A stretch of 64,000 nucleotides of DNA, taken from contig NZ_CADDWI010000009.1 of the NCBI RefSeq assembly GCF_902809845.1, positions 186,001 through 250,000 of the forward strand, written 5' to 3'. The position numbers and the translations under genes are program-made. Below, in pieces: positions 32,170 to 41,370 of this stretch. Each line of letters opens with the position of its first letter. Position 1 is the first letter of the stretch. The DNA comes from Chelativorans sp. Marseille-P2723 (GTDB lineage: Bacteria > Pseudomonadota > Alphaproteobacteria > Rhizobiales > Rhizobiaceae). The notes under the pieces were generated by a model, which did no database searches, had not been told where the DNA came from, and saw only the letters and a program-made list of their open reading frames with translations.

Positions 32170-33201
32170 TTGTCCGGAGTAGTTTCACGAGCGCTGGCGC
32201 TGGGTCTTGCAGCAGCCGCATTTTTCTCCACGCCACCTCAGGAGGCCGAAGCTGCAGCGCGTACGCTCAGCCTCGGCGTCAACAACAACGAAAGCGACTT
32301 CATTGCGGACGCTTTCAAGTTCTTCGCCAATCGGATTGGGGAGCTCTCCGATGACGAGCTGGAAGTTCAGATCTTCTGGAGTTCCCAGCTTGGTGGAGCC
32401 CGCGAGATGGTCCAGGGCGTTGCTGCCGGCTCGATCGACATGCAGATGGATGTGATCGAGCTTCTGGTAACCATGGAACCGCGCATTGGCGTGCTCAGCC
32501 TTCCGCTGGTCTTCCGCAACCAGACCCATTTTGCCACATTTCTCGGCAGCGACGTGTTCGGCGAAATGCTCGATGGTCTTGAAGCAAAGGGCATCCTATT
32601 CCCCAACCGGGAGGGGCTGAAGGACCTTGAAATCGCGCGCAACTGGATCAGGCCTTATGATCGCGGTCTGGTCAGCACGAAGCCGATCTTCACCCCTGCC
32701 GATCTGTCGGGCTTCAAGCTGCGTATGTATGAATCGGAAATTCCGATCAAGTCATGGGAGGCGTTGGGAGCGAATGTGCAGGTCGTGCCCTGGCCGGACG
32801 TTTACACCTCGCTTGCAACGGGGCTGATCGATGGTCTGACCGGTACCGTGACCGACAATTACGAGATGAAGCATTTCGAGGCGGCGCGCTACTGGACCAA
32901 TGTCCACGAATACTTTCAGATGATGCATCCCTGGGTTTCCCGGATGACATGGGAAAGCCTGACGGACAACCAGCGCACGGCGATCGATCAGGCTACGCGA
33001 GAGGCAAGCTACGAGTTCGCGCGCCTGATGGCTGAGGCCAACGCCGAAGCCGTGGCTGCCGCGCAGGAAGCCTATGGCGTGTCACTAATTGAGCCACCGA
33101 TGAAGCCGTGGGTTGACAAGATGGAACCCGCTCACACGGATTTCGAAGCGCGCGGTCTTGTGCCGGCGGGGCTTCTTGAGCGGATCAAGGCAATCCAGTA
33201 G
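32170..33201 (+). CDS. dctP: TRAP transporter, solute-binding protein
   Basis: Periplasmic binding subunit of a TRAP importer for organic acids, 343 residues. A signal peptide ends near EAEA at residue 28. The conserved arginine region (KLRMYES at about 180-186) and the following PWPDVYTSLATGLIDG (about 200-215) match the DctP family. It starts with TTG, with GGAGG eight bases upstream; no in-frame ATG gives a signal peptide. It heads an operon with dctQ, dctM and an isomerase gene, so the imported acid probably feeds the tetronate route. Confidence 0.87.
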   Translation: MSGVVSRALALGLAAAAFFSTPPQEAEAAARTLSLGVNNNESDFIADAFKFFANRIGELSDDELEVQIFWSSQLGGAREMVQGVAAGSIDMQMDVIELLVTMEPRIGVLSLPLVFRNQTHFATFLGSDVFGEMLDGLEAKGILFPNREGLKDLEIARNWIRPYDRGLVSTKPIFTPADLSGFKLRMYESEIPIKSWEALGANVQVVPWPDVYTSLATGLIDGLTGTVTDNYEMKHFEAARYWTNVHEYFQMMHPWVSRMTWESLTDNQRTAIDQATREASYEFARLMAEANAEAVAAAQEAYGVSLIEPPMKPWVDKMEPAHTDFEARGLVPAGLLERIKAIQ

Positions 33202-33213
33202 CAGGCCAAAATC

Positions 33214-33810
33214 ATGATCGTTGACACGATGTCTGCCGGGCATGCATTGCCGAAGGGGTTGGCGATATTCCGCCAGCTCCTAGCAGGCATCGGTAAGGCC
33301 GAACTCGTCCTGGCAGTCGCCTCGCTCATCACTGTTGTCGTGCTTTCGGCCGCGCAGGCTTTCCTGCGATATTTTGGCGGCGGCTCGCTCTGGTGGGCCC
33401 AGGAAGTGGCCGAAACCACGATCCTGATAAGCTACTTCCTGGGGATCAGCTATGTATTCAAGACACGCCAGGAAATCTACATCGAGTTTGCAGCCTTTCT
33501 GATGCCGCTGGGTGTGCAGATGCTGATGTTCATCTTCGAGCAGCTGGTCACCCTGGCTTTCACCCTCACGTTGCTGTGGCTCGCCTGGCTGTTCGCTCCC
33601 ACCATGCTGAACATGCAGACGCCGCTGCTGAAGCTGCCGGGATGGGTGCCTTTCTTCCCGCTCATCCTTTCCACCGCGATGATCGCCCTGACCAGCATCT
33701 ATTATTGCCTGTTCGGTCTTTGGGCGTTCGCAAGCGTGGACAGGGACGAGTCGATAAGGGAGGTCGAACAGCATGGTCTGGTGCTGCGGCCCTGGGAGGT
33801 TCAACTCTGA
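33214..33810 (+). CDS. dctQ: TRAP transporter, small permease
   Basis: Small membrane subunit of 198 residues with four hydrophobic segments (about 28-50, 65-82, 95-125 and 145-170), including the WAQEVAE motif after the first segment that marks DctQ. It follows dctP by 12 bases and precedes dctM. Confidence 0.87.
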   Translation: MIVDTMSAGHALPKGLAIFRQLLAGIGKAELVLAVASLITVVVLSAAQAFLRYFGGGSLWWAQEVAETTILISYFLGISYVFKTRQEIYIEFAAFLMPLGVQMLMFIFEQLVTLAFTLTLLWLAWLFAPTMLNMQTPLLKLPGWVPFFPLILSTAMIALTSIYYCLFGLWAFASVDRDESIREVEQHGLVLRPWEVQL

Positions 33811-33855
33811 TGGGCAATGATTTTCCAGGGGCCGGTTAACGGAGAGCTCGACGCC

Positions 33856-35139
33856 ATGATCACCCTTAGCATGATGCTGATCTCGGTCGGGCTGTTCCTG
33901 ATACGCGTCCCTGTATCAATCGCGCTCGGTATTTCCGCGCTGATCGGAATATGGATGCTGGGTGTCCCGCCGGCGATCATACCCGTGCGAATGATCGACG
34001 GCGTGGACAGTTTTGCGCTCATTGCGGTGCCGTTTTTCATCCTGGCCGGAAACCTGATGAGCGCGGGTGGCTTGACCGACCGCATCTTCGACTTCGCGCG
34101 CGCCTGTGTCGGCTGGATGCGCGGCGGCCTTGCACAGGTGAACATATTTGGCAGCGTGATCTTTGCTGGCATGTCGGGCTCGGCCCTGGCCGATCTTGCG
34201 GGGCTTGGTGCGCTTGAGGTGCGAGCCATGCGCCACAGCGGCTATCCGGTGCCGTTCTCGGCAGCGGTAACCCTTGCCTCCTGTCTGGTAGGACCACTGA
34301 TCCCTCCCAGCGTCATCCTGGTGATCTACGGCCTTGCTACCGGCACGTCGATCGGCAAGCTCTTTCTCGGCGGCCTTATCGCGGGCCTTTGTACCGCCGC
34401 CTGCCTAATGATCTATATTTACCTCTATATGCGGCTCGCAAAGCCCGACTGGGGGCAGCCCGAGCCGTTCCGCATCAAAGACGTAATGCAGACGGGTGTT
34501 GAAGGGGCACCAGCCCTCCTTGCGCCAATTGTCATTCTGGGCGCCCTTATTCTAGGGATCGCGACCCCCTCGGAGTTGGGAGCCATAGCGATCGTCTATG
34601 CCCTGGCCGTCGGCATCTGGTACCGGCATTTTACATGGATCAAGATTCGGGCGGCGTTCGTCGAGACGATCACGATGACGAGCGTGATCATGTATCTCTT
34701 CGCGGTAGCCTCCGCGCTCAATTTCGTGGTGGCGCGGGAGCGGATCGCACATCAGGCGGCCGACTTCATGTCGGGCCTAACCGCCTCTCCCTTCATCGGC
34801 ATCATGCTGGTCAATATTTTCCTGCTGATCGTCGGCAGTTTCCTGGAAGGTCCGGTCGCCATACTGATTATCGCTCCCATCCTGCTGCACATCGTTGCCG
34901 AATATGGTATGGGACCGGTACAGTTCGGCATCATGTTGTCGTTCAACCTGCTGATCGGAATGATTACCCCGCCGCTCGGAATCGGCCTGTTCGTTGCCGC
35001 CAAGGTGGCCAGTATCTCGTCCGAAGCCGTGTTGAAGGCCAGTTGGCCGTTCTTCCTGCCGCTGCTCGGCGCGCTTATGATCATCTCCTACGTGCCATGG
35101 GTGACGGAATGGCTGCCTTCCCTGGTCTTCGGACCGTAA
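33856..35139 (+). CDS. dctM: TRAP transporter, large permease
   Basis: Large membrane subunit of 427 residues with about twelve segments. Landmarks are FFILAGNLMSAGG (about 61-73), the GxSGSALADLAGLG element (about 106-118) and the TPPLGIGLFVAAK segment near residue 370. The ATG at 33856 follows GGAGAG and gives a typical DctM N-terminus; an in-frame ATG at 33817 would add 13 residues. The isomerase gene starts two bases after its stop. Confidence 0.88.
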   Translation: MITLSMMLISVGLFLIRVPVSIALGISALIGIWMLGVPPAIIPVRMIDGVDSFALIAVPFFILAGNLMSAGGLTDRIFDFARACVGWMRGGLAQVNIFGSVIFAGMSGSALADLAGLGALEVRAMRHSGYPVPFSAAVTLASCLVGPLIPPSVILVIYGLATGTSIGKLFLGGLIAGLCTAACLMIYIYLYMRLAKPDWGQPEPFRIKDVMQTGVEGAPALLAPIVILGALILGIATPSELGAIAIVYALAVGIWYRHFTWIKIRAAFVETITMTSVIMYLFAVASALNFVVARERIAHQAADFMSGLTASPFIGIMLVNIFLLIVGSFLEGPVAILIIAPILLHIVAEYGMGPVQFGIMLSFNLLIGMITPPLGIGLFVAAKVASISSEAVLKASWPFFLPLLGALMIISYVPWVTEWLPSLVFGP

Positions 35140-35141
35140 CG

Positions 35142-35945
35142 ATGGACTACGCAGGACAATGCCGGTTTTCGGCCAATCTCGGTTTCCTCTGGAAGGATCG
35201 TCCGTTTCTGGAGCGGATCGGGCGGGCAGCCGCAACGGGCTTCGAAGCGGTTGAGTTTCATGACGATGCCCAATTCTATGATCTTGAGGCGTTACGCGAC
35301 GCGCTTGCGCAAGCGGGTCTTCCGGTTCTCGGGATAAACGTGCGGATGGGCCAGACGGCCGGCTGCGCGGCGATCCCTGGCATGGGCAACCAGGCCCGGC
35401 GCGATATCGACGCGGCTGTTGAAGTAGCCGAAGCAATCGGGGCAAGCGCCGTGCATGTGCTCGCCGGAAAGGTGAACGGGAGTGGCGACTACTCCCAGTA
35501 TCTGGATGTCCTGCGTTACGCCCTGACAACGTCGGACCTGACAATCCTCATCGAGCCGATCTCGGGCTATGCCATGCCTGGCTATTTTCTCGATAGCCTC
35601 GATCTGGCGATGGAAGCCATTGATGAAATAGGCGAGGAAAGGCTGAAGATCCTGTTCGACTGCTTCCATATCGAAAGTACTCACGGGGATGTCGTCGGGC
35701 GTTTCCGTTCTGTCGCACCGTCGGTCGGCCATGTGCAGATCGCTTCCGTTCCGGAACGAAGTGAGCCATGGCCGTCGCGCATCGACTATGCCGAAGTCAT
35801 ACCGGTCTTTATCGACTGTGGCTACGATGGAGCCTTCGGCTGCGAATACACGCCCGCCTCGACCGTGGAAGCAGGTCTTGGCTGGCATGAGGATCTGCGC
35901 AAGGGACTCGCTACAGCCGCGACCAACGGCGGCGGCGGGACATGA
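35142..35945 (+). CDS. otnI: hydroxypyruvate isomerase-family protein, likely OtnI (2-oxo-tetronate isomerase)
   Basis: A 267-residue sugar-phosphate-isomerase-like TIM barrel of the hydroxypyruvate isomerase group. The opening RFSANLGFLWKDRPFLERI and TGFEAVEFHDD segments are typical, and metal-binding acids appear in TILIEPIS (about 131-138), LFDCFHIE (about 168-175) and FGCEYTP (about 227-233). Members in tetronate operons (OtnI) convert 2-oxo-tetronate to 3-oxo-tetronate. Because DenD, OtnK and OtnC are all encoded nearby I favour that role. The gene is coupled to dctM by a two-base gap. Confidence 0.8.
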   Translation: MDYAGQCRFSANLGFLWKDRPFLERIGRAAATGFEAVEFHDDAQFYDLEALRDALAQAGLPVLGINVRMGQTAGCAAIPGMGNQARRDIDAAVEVAEAIGASAVHVLAGKVNGSGDYSQYLDVLRYALTTSDLTILIEPISGYAMPGYFLDSLDLAMEAIDEIGEERLKILFDCFHIESTHGDVVGRFRSVAPSVGHVQIASVPERSEPWPSRIDYAEVIPVFIDCGYDGAFGCEYTPASTVEAGLGWHEDLRKGLATAATNGGGGT

Positions 35946-35946
35946 A

Positions 35947-36054
35947 ATGCCAGGGCCATGCGTACTTGTCATTGCTGATGATCTGACAGGCGCGGTGGAC
36001 CGCATGCGGATACGGCGCGCTGGAGGCTGTCGCCATCCGACAATGACGAGATAG
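35947..36054 (+). pseudogene. N-terminal relic of a second DUF1537 acid-sugar kinase
   Basis: The 35-codon frame opens with CVLVIADDLTGAVD, the nucleotide-binding start of DUF1537 kinases, then loses similarity within about ten codons and stops. It begins one base after the otnI stop. A full kinase is over 400 residues, so only the first few per cent is left. Together with the facing PdxA relic this marks a deletion. Confidence 0.65.
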
Positions 36055-36179
36055 CGCCTACGCTCGCGGGCAGGCAGGCGGGCCAATGCCTTGGCGATGA
36101 ACTCCGCGCCCACGCCTGAAGGACCGCCCGGCGTGATGGCAATAGGGCGCTCGTCAGCCTCCTCCGTGGCTTGATCAAT
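36030..36179 (-). pseudogene. N-terminal relic of a PdxA-like dehydrogenase
   Basis: On the minus strand, directly after tctA of system 2, a frame reads RPIAITPGGPSGVGAEFIAKAL and continues to RRYLVIVG. This is the N-terminus of the PdxA family (usual start ITMGDPAGIGPE). Similarity ends near base 36030, and the kinase relic on the other strand ends at the same point. PdxA2 proteins act with DUF1537 kinases in D-threonate breakdown. No clear start codon other than a GTG inside tctA (36203) was found. Confidence 0.6.
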
Positions 36180-37680
36180 CCTCCTCGACAAAGATTTGTT
36201 CACGCGACTGCCGAACCATCGGCAGCACGATGATGACGAGCAGCACTGCCGCCACGATCAGAAGACCGGCGCTGATCGGGCGTGTGAAGAACACGCTGGC
36301 ATCACCGCCTGTAATTAACATCGTGCGGCGCAATTGATGCTCAAAAAGAGGCCCCAGAACGAAGCCCAGGATGAACGGTGCCCATTCAAGATCGAACTTG
36401 GTCAGGGCATAGGCCAAGAGCCCCGCAAACATCGTCATGTAGACATTGAACGGCGCGTTGGAAACGCTGTAGACGCCGATGCAGCACAACCCGATGATGA
36501 TCGGGTAAAGCAACCGGTAAGGCACCTGCAGCAGCTTCACCCAGATACCGATCAGCGGCAGGTTCAGCACCAGAAGCATGGCGTTGCCGATCCACATAGA
36601 TGCGATCAGGCCCCAAAACAGGGCGGGATCGCGTGAAATGACGTTCGGGCCCGGCGTAATGCCGTGAATGGTCAGCGCACCGATCATCAACGCCATGATC
36701 GGGCTTGCCGGCAGGCCGAGCGACAACATGGGAATGAACGAGGTCTGTGCGGCGGCGTTGTTGGCAGATTCCGGTGCCGCTACGCCCTCGATCGCGCCAT
36801 GGCCGAATTCGGCCGAGTTGGGCGAGACCTTCTTCTCGATATTGTAGCTGACAAAGGCGGATAGAAGCGCCCCTCCACCCGGGAGAATGCCCAGGAACCC
36901 GCCAATGCCGGTACCGCGCAGGATTGGTCCGGCAATCCTGCGCCAGTCATCACGGGTGGGCATCAAGCTGGTGATCCTGCCGACAAGTGGACGGCTGCTT
37001 GTACCGCTCTCCAGATTGCGCAGGATTTCCGCAAAGCCGAAAATTCCGACCGCGAGCGCCACGAAATCAATGCCATCCATCAATGGGAGCATCCCAAAGG
37101 TGAAGCGCTGCTGGCTCGAATAGATATCCACACCGGTGAGGCCAAGAAGCAGGCCACAGCAGATCATGCCGATCGCCTTGACGACTGAACCGGAAGCAAG
37201 CGCGATCGAGGAAACAAGGCCGACGACCATCAGCGCGCAATATTCTGCCGGCCCGAAGCTGAGCGCAACGGCGGTGAGCGGGACGGCCACCACGGCGATG
37301 AGCATTGTCGTAACCGTTCCGGCAAAGAACGAGCCGATGGCGGCGACCGCCAGCGCCGGCCCTGCCCTGCCCCTCCGGGCCATTTGATAACCATCGATCA
37401 TGGTTACGGTGGAAGAGGCCTCGCCCGGAAGGTTGACCAGGATCGCCGTGGTCGAACCGCCATATTGCGCCCCGTAGAAAATGCCGGACAGCATGATGAG
37501 CGAGGTCACGGGCGACATGCCGAAGGTCAGCGGCAGCAGCATGGAAATCGTCGCCAGCGGACCGATTCCAGGCAGAATGCCGATAACCGTGCCCAGCAGC
37601 ACGCCGAGGAAACAGAAGGCGAGGTTCATCGGCAGCGACGCAACCGAAAAACCAAGCATCAGGTGGTCAAGCATTTCCAT
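36175..37680 (-). CDS. tctA: tripartite tricarboxylate transporter, large permease (system 2)
   Basis: A 501-residue TctA protein with about twelve membrane segments. It has the same landmarks as system 1: GILPGIGPLATISMLLP (about 36-52), YGAQYGGSTTAILVNLPGE (about 69-87) and a VAAPESANNAAAQ loop near 300. The two TctA proteins are clearly homologous but differ throughout, so they are not a recent duplication. It follows tctB by six bases and is the last intact gene of the leftward operon. Confidence 0.92.
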   Translation of the reverse strand: MEMLDHLMLGFSVASLPMNLAFCFLGVLLGTVIGILPGIGPLATISMLLPLTFGMSPVTSLIMLSGIFYGAQYGGSTTAILVNLPGEASSTVTMIDGYQMARRGRAGPALAVAAIGSFFAGTVTTMLIAVVAVPLTAVALSFGPAEYCALMVVGLVSSIALASGSVVKAIGMICCGLLLGLTGVDIYSSQQRFTFGMLPLMDGIDFVALAVGIFGFAEILRNLESGTSSRPLVGRITSLMPTRDDWRRIAGPILRGTGIGGFLGILPGGGALLSAFVSYNIEKKVSPNSAEFGHGAIEGVAAPESANNAAAQTSFIPMLSLGLPASPIMALMIGALTIHGITPGPNVISRDPALFWGLIASMWIGNAMLLVLNLPLIGIWVKLLQVPYRLLYPIIIGLCCIGVYSVSNAPFNVYMTMFAGLLAYALTKFDLEWAPFILGFVLGPLFEHQLRRTMLITGGDASVFFTRPISAGLLIVAAVLLVIIVLPMVRQSREQIFVEED

Positions 37681-37686
37681 TGCGGT

Positions 37687-38148
37687 CTATCCCGTCAGCC
37701 AAGTGCCGAAGACAGGGATGGCGAGGCGCACCCCATAGATGAATACTCCGACACAGAGTGCCGCGACGGCCAGCGCCAGCATCAGCGCTTCACGAGGCCG
37801 GGTTTCAGGACTGGCAAGGGCGCAGGCGAAGGTGACGGCAGCAACGGCTGGGGCAAAACCGATCTGGCGAATGAAGGCCCCGAAGAAGACGACAGCGGCC
37901 GTGATCGTGAAAATGCCGCGCCATGCGATCCTCCCTTCCAGACGCGCGCGCGAATTTGCGAACAGGCCGCGCCCGACCAGAAAGATTCCAAGGACCGCCA
38001 GGATCGTGCAGAGGATCAAGGGGAAATAGGCCGGCCCCATGCTCGTAATCGTGCCAATGGGCAGCGTCTTCATTGCGGTGCCGCCATAGATGGCCGCAAC
38101 GGCAATAAACGTTGCACCGGCACCTACATCCTTGGAATTGATGAACAT
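37687..38148 (-). CDS. tctB: tripartite tricarboxylate transporter, small permease (system 2)
   Basis: A 153-residue protein with four predicted membrane segments, near residues 10-25, 38-58, 78-110 and 120-145. The ITSMGPAYFPLILC segment (about 34-47) is characteristic of TctB. It lies between tctC and tctA of the second system and is shorter than its system-1 counterpart. Confidence 0.87.
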   Translation of the reverse strand: MFINSKDVGAGATFIAVAAIYGGTAMKTLPIGTITSMGPAYFPLILCTILAVLGIFLVGRGLFANSRARLEGRIAWRGIFTITAAVVFFGAFIRQIGFAPAVAAVTFACALASPETRPREALMLALAVAALCVGVFIYGVRLAIPVFGTWLTG

Positions 38149-38273
38149 CCCGCCTCCCGCAGATCCTGCGCCATGACCGCAAGGGGAGCCTCCCTGGCCT
38201 GTTTAGGCCACCTTCCATTTCAGCATGGACGGCGGCGCCCTTGACGTGCATTCTGCAATGCCCTGACCTTCAG

Positions 38274-39227
38274 TCACGGCTTGAGCATGGCATTGTAGAA
38301 CTCCGACAGTTCCCTTGCGAGCCGCGCGTTGCCCTCGGCGCCCAGATTCAACCCCTCGTTCTTGAAAGCCTCCATTTGTTTAACGTAGGATTCAGCCTTC
38401 ACGCCCTCGTCGATGGCCTGTTCAAGGCAGGTGGCAATTTCAGGCTGCAGACCCTTCGGCGTTATGAAGATGGTATGGGAAATGAGCGGCTGCGCCTTCG
38501 ATCCCTGCTCCTCCAACGTACCGACGTCAGGCGCATATGGCACGCGGCGATCGATGATCGAGGTGATGAGCTTCATCTTGCCGGCTTCGATCTGCTCTAC
38601 ATGAAGCGTGCCCTGCGTGGTCGCGTCGACATGGCCGCCAAGCGCGCTGGTGAGCGCCTCTGCTGCGCCCGCGCCGGGGATTGCCACGAGCTCGACATCG
38701 AACTCCTCGGCAAGCTGCTTGATCAGGATCTCCTGGTTGATGCCTGCCACCGCCACAGTTGCGCGACCCTTCTGGCGGGCAAGCTCTACCAGCTCCTGAA
38801 GATCGTCAAACGGCGCGTCAGACAGCGCGACAAGTCCGAGCCAGGTCTGCATGCCCGAGCCAAGATAATCGAAGTCGGCCCAACTATAGCCGACGTCGCT
38901 GATCGCCGGGTTGATCGCGATGGCATCGGTACCGGTTGCGCCGATAATATACCCGTCCGCGGGCTGGGTCTTCAGCCATGCGGCTGCGTTCGCGCCGCCG
39001 GCCCCCGGGCGATTCTCGACCACGATCGTCCAGCCCTGCTGCTGCTCGATCGCCGTTGCCAGCGCTCGGGCGATGGTGTCGGTTCCGCCGCCCGCGCCAA
39101 AGCTCACTACCATGGTGATCGGCTTTGAAGGAAAATCGGCGGGGCATTCCGCCGCCAAGGGCGATGTAGTCGACAGGAGCGTAGCCGAAAGGGCTGCCCC
39201 CAGCATGCCTAACGTTATCCGTATCAT
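38274..39227 (-). CDS. tctC: tripartite tricarboxylate transporter, binding protein (system 2)
   Basis: A 317-residue periplasmic binding protein with a signal peptide ending near residue 26 and the VSFGAGGGTDTIARALA loop (about 42-58). GGGAGG precedes the ATG. It heads the system-2 operon and has a strong regulon palindrome 99 bases upstream. The gap to tctB is 125 bases, larger than usual. Confidence 0.9.
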   Translation of the reverse strand: MIRITLGMLGAALSATLLSTTSPLAAECPADFPSKPITMVVSFGAGGGTDTIARALATAIEQQQGWTIVVENRPGAGGANAAAWLKTQPADGYIIGATGTDAIAINPAISDVGYSWADFDYLGSGMQTWLGLVALSDAPFDDLQELVELARQKGRATVAVAGINQEILIKQLAEEFDVELVAIPGAGAAEALTSALGGHVDATTQGTLHVEQIEAGKMKLITSIIDRRVPYAPDVGTLEEQGSKAQPLISHTIFITPKGLQPEIATCLEQAIDEGVKAESYVKQMEAFKNEGLNLGAEGNARLARELSEFYNAMLKP

Positions 39228-39323
39228 ATAGTCCTCCCATTTCGAGATATCTTGCGTCCCTGTGCGGCGCTCCTCTCCGCTACATTATCAATTCCCCTCC
39301 TCCTGCCGGCTTTATACTGCCCG

Positions 39324-39342
39324 TATTTCGGGGTCCGAAATA
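39324..39342. promoter_or_regulatory. regulon palindrome, site 5 (tctC system 2)
   Basis: TATTTCG-GGGTC-CGAAATA, the longest and most symmetric copy, with seven perfect base pairs on each side of a five-base centre. It lies between otnC and tctC. Confidence 0.72.
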
Positions 39343-39363
39343 GGGAGCGTTGAACAATCAGGG

Positions 39364-40014
39364 CTAATCCCACTCCACATCGAAATGATCCACTACATCG
39401 CGGATCTGGGACGGGGTAAGTAAGCGCGGATTGGCGCCGCGCAACAACAGGGTGAGGCGGGCTGTCTCCTCCAGCTCCTCGATAGCATAAACAGCGGCCT
39501 CAAGCTCGCGAGCGGCAACGACAGGGCCATGATTGGCGAGCAGGACCGCCGAACGCCGGCCAGCAAGGCGGCGGACGGCCTGACCCATTTCCGGATCGCC
39601 TGGGCGGTAATAAGGCAGCAATACCACCTTGCCCAGACGCATGATCGAGTAGGCGGTTAGCGGCGGCAGGGCGTTATCGGGATCGACCTCCGGAAGCATA
39701 GACAAGGCGACGGAGTGCGTGGAATGCAAATGCACGACCGCGCCCGCTTTTGCGCCTCGTGTTTCGTAAAAGGCTTCGTGCAGCGGCATCTCCTTTGTCG
39801 GGGGCGAGCCCTCCAATAACGCGCCGTTGGTATCGAAAAGGCTCAGTTCGGCCGGGTCCAGAGCGCCGAGCGAGACTCCGGTCGGCGTCACCAGCAGTCC
39901 CCCATCGGGCGTACGGACGGAGATGTTGCCGGAAGCCCCGTTGGTAAGGCCGCGCTCGAACAAAGAGCGGCCATAAAGGCATATGGCCTCGCGCAGTTTC
40001 GTCAATGTATTCAT
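39364..40014 (-). CDS. otnC: 3-oxo-tetronate 4-phosphate decarboxylase (class II aldolase family)
   Basis: A 216-residue zinc protein of the fuculose-aldolase/RibD-epimerase family. Zinc ligands are H95 and H97 in VVHLHSTHS and a later histidine in LLANHGPV; the acidic residue E75 lies in PPTKEMPLH. OtnC decarboxylates 3-oxo-tetronate 4-phosphate to dihydroxyacetone phosphate. The start overlaps the OtnK stop by four bases (ATGA), so the two final steps of the route are translationally coupled. Confidence 0.85.
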   Translation of the reverse strand: MNTLTKLREAICLYGRSLFERGLTNGASGNISVRTPDGGLLVTPTGVSLGALDPAELSLFDTNGALLEGSPPTKEMPLHEAFYETRGAKAGAVVHLHSTHSVALSMLPEVDPDNALPPLTAYSIMRLGKVVLLPYYRPGDPEMGQAVRRLAGRRSAVLLANHGPVVAARELEAAVYAIEELEETARLTLLLRGANPRLLTPSQIRDVVDHFDVEWD

Positions 40015-41264
40015 GACCGGCCAAGAACCTCCGCGGCTCGCTCGAAAAAATCCTCTCCGCCGAAATTCCCCGACTTGAGCGCCAGTACCAGTTCCCGGCC
40101 ACTTGCTGCAAGCGCAGGCACACCAGGTGCGATTTCCGGCCCGATCTCCAGCACGTCGATTTTCAGCGCCTCCACTATGGCCCCTGACGTCTCACCGCCA
40201 GCGCAGACGATGCGTGCGACCCCGGCATCGACAAGATGGTCTGCGGTTTTGGCAAGAAAGCTCTCGATCGCGGAGGCAAGGCGCTCCTTTCCGTAGCGTT
40301 CCTGCGCCGCAGTAACCTCTTCCGGGTCTGCGGACGAATATATGAGCGGAATGCCGTCACGATACCGCAACGCCCATTCAGCTACTCCCGCCGGCACGAT
40401 CGCGCCCGCCATGACTGCATCCACGGTGATCTCCAGGGCGGGGTGCTTCTTGCGATGATGTTCGACCTGCGCCCTGGTAGCCCTTGAGCAGGAACCGGAA
40501 ATGATGGCGCAAAGACCTTCCCGGCCCAGCCATTCCGTCATTTTCCTGCTAATAGCGCCCGTGCTGCGAAAGTTGGCCGGCAGTTGCAGCGCGATCCCGG
40601 AGCCGCCAGTCAGAAGCGGAAGATCCGCTGCGGCCGCTCCAATCTCCACAAGGTCCTCGTCGCGAATCGTGTCGATCACAAGAAATCTTGCACCCGCTTC
40701 GCGCTGGTGCTGAAGCGCGGCACGGATCTCGCCGCGCCCCTTCAGAACAGACGCTGCCGGTATATGGCCGATCCGCGATCTGCTTTGAAGCGCCAGCCAG
40801 CGGCGGATATCGGCATCCGTCATCGGGGTGAGCGGATGATGCTCCATTCCGCATTCATTAAGCAGTTTGTCGCCGACGAAGAGATGTCCGGCATAAACGG
40901 AACGACCAAGCGAAGGATAGGCCGGACAAACGAGAACCGGGTCTGCATCAAGAGCGTCCGCCAGCGCATCGGCTACCGGACCGATATTGCCTTCGGCGGT
41001 GGAGTCGAAAGTGGAGCAGTATTTGAACAGGAACTGCGTGCAGCCCTGTTGGCGTAGCCAGTTTAATGCCGCCAGTGAACGCTCCACGGCTTGGTTGGCA
41101 GGCACCGTGCGTGTCTTGAGGGCAACGATGCCTGCCTCGACTGAAGGATGGGCCGGCCTTGTCGGCAGTCCGCAATATTGCGCAGTACGCATTCCACCTT
41201 TGGCAAGAGTGTTCGCCAGGTCCGATGAACCCGTAAAATCGTCCCCAATGCAGCCAAGAAGCAT
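40011..41264 (-). CDS. otnK: 3-oxo-tetronate kinase (DUF1537 family)
   Basis: DUF1537 kinase of 417 residues that phosphorylates 3-oxo-tetronate with ATP. The N-terminal domain begins with LLGCIGDDFTGSSDLANTL and contains the KYCSTFDST element (about 82-90). The C-terminal nucleotide domain carries the glycine-rich SGSCSRATRAQ (about 270-280) and VCAGGETSGA (about 362-371). I chose the ATG at 41264, after GGAGGG, because the OtnK family starts there; an upstream frame adds 28 residues. Overlaps otnC; follows the cupin gene. Confidence 0.88.
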   Translation of the reverse strand: MLLGCIGDDFTGSSDLANTLAKGGMRTAQYCGLPTRPAHPSVEAGIVALKTRTVPANQAVERSLAALNWLRQQGCTQFLFKYCSTFDSTAEGNIGPVADALADALDADPVLVCPAYPSLGRSVYAGHLFVGDKLLNECGMEHHPLTPMTDADIRRWLALQSRSRIGHIPAASVLKGRGEIRAALQHQREAGARFLVIDTIRDEDLVEIGAAAADLPLLTGGSGIALQLPANFRSTGAISRKMTEWLGREGLCAIISGSCSRATRAQVEHHRKKHPALEITVDAVMAGAIVPAGVAEWALRYRDGIPLIYSSADPEEVTAAQERYGKERLASAIESFLAKTADHLVDAGVARIVCAGGETSGAIVEALKIDVLEIGPEIAPGVPALAASGRELVLALKSGNFGGEDFFERAAEVLGRS

Positions 41265-41370
41265 AGCACCCTCCGCTACAGCGGCTTGTGTTCCGGACAC
41301 GCCGGGAATTCCGTCACCGGCCAAATTATCGTTCTTCCTGAAAGCCATTCCGGCTTCCGGGAAGGAGCGT

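Noticed and set aside
35292..36203. A 303-codon minus-strand frame across otnI
   Set aside because: Only its first roughly 50 codons resemble a protein (the PdxA relic); the rest is antisense to otnI.
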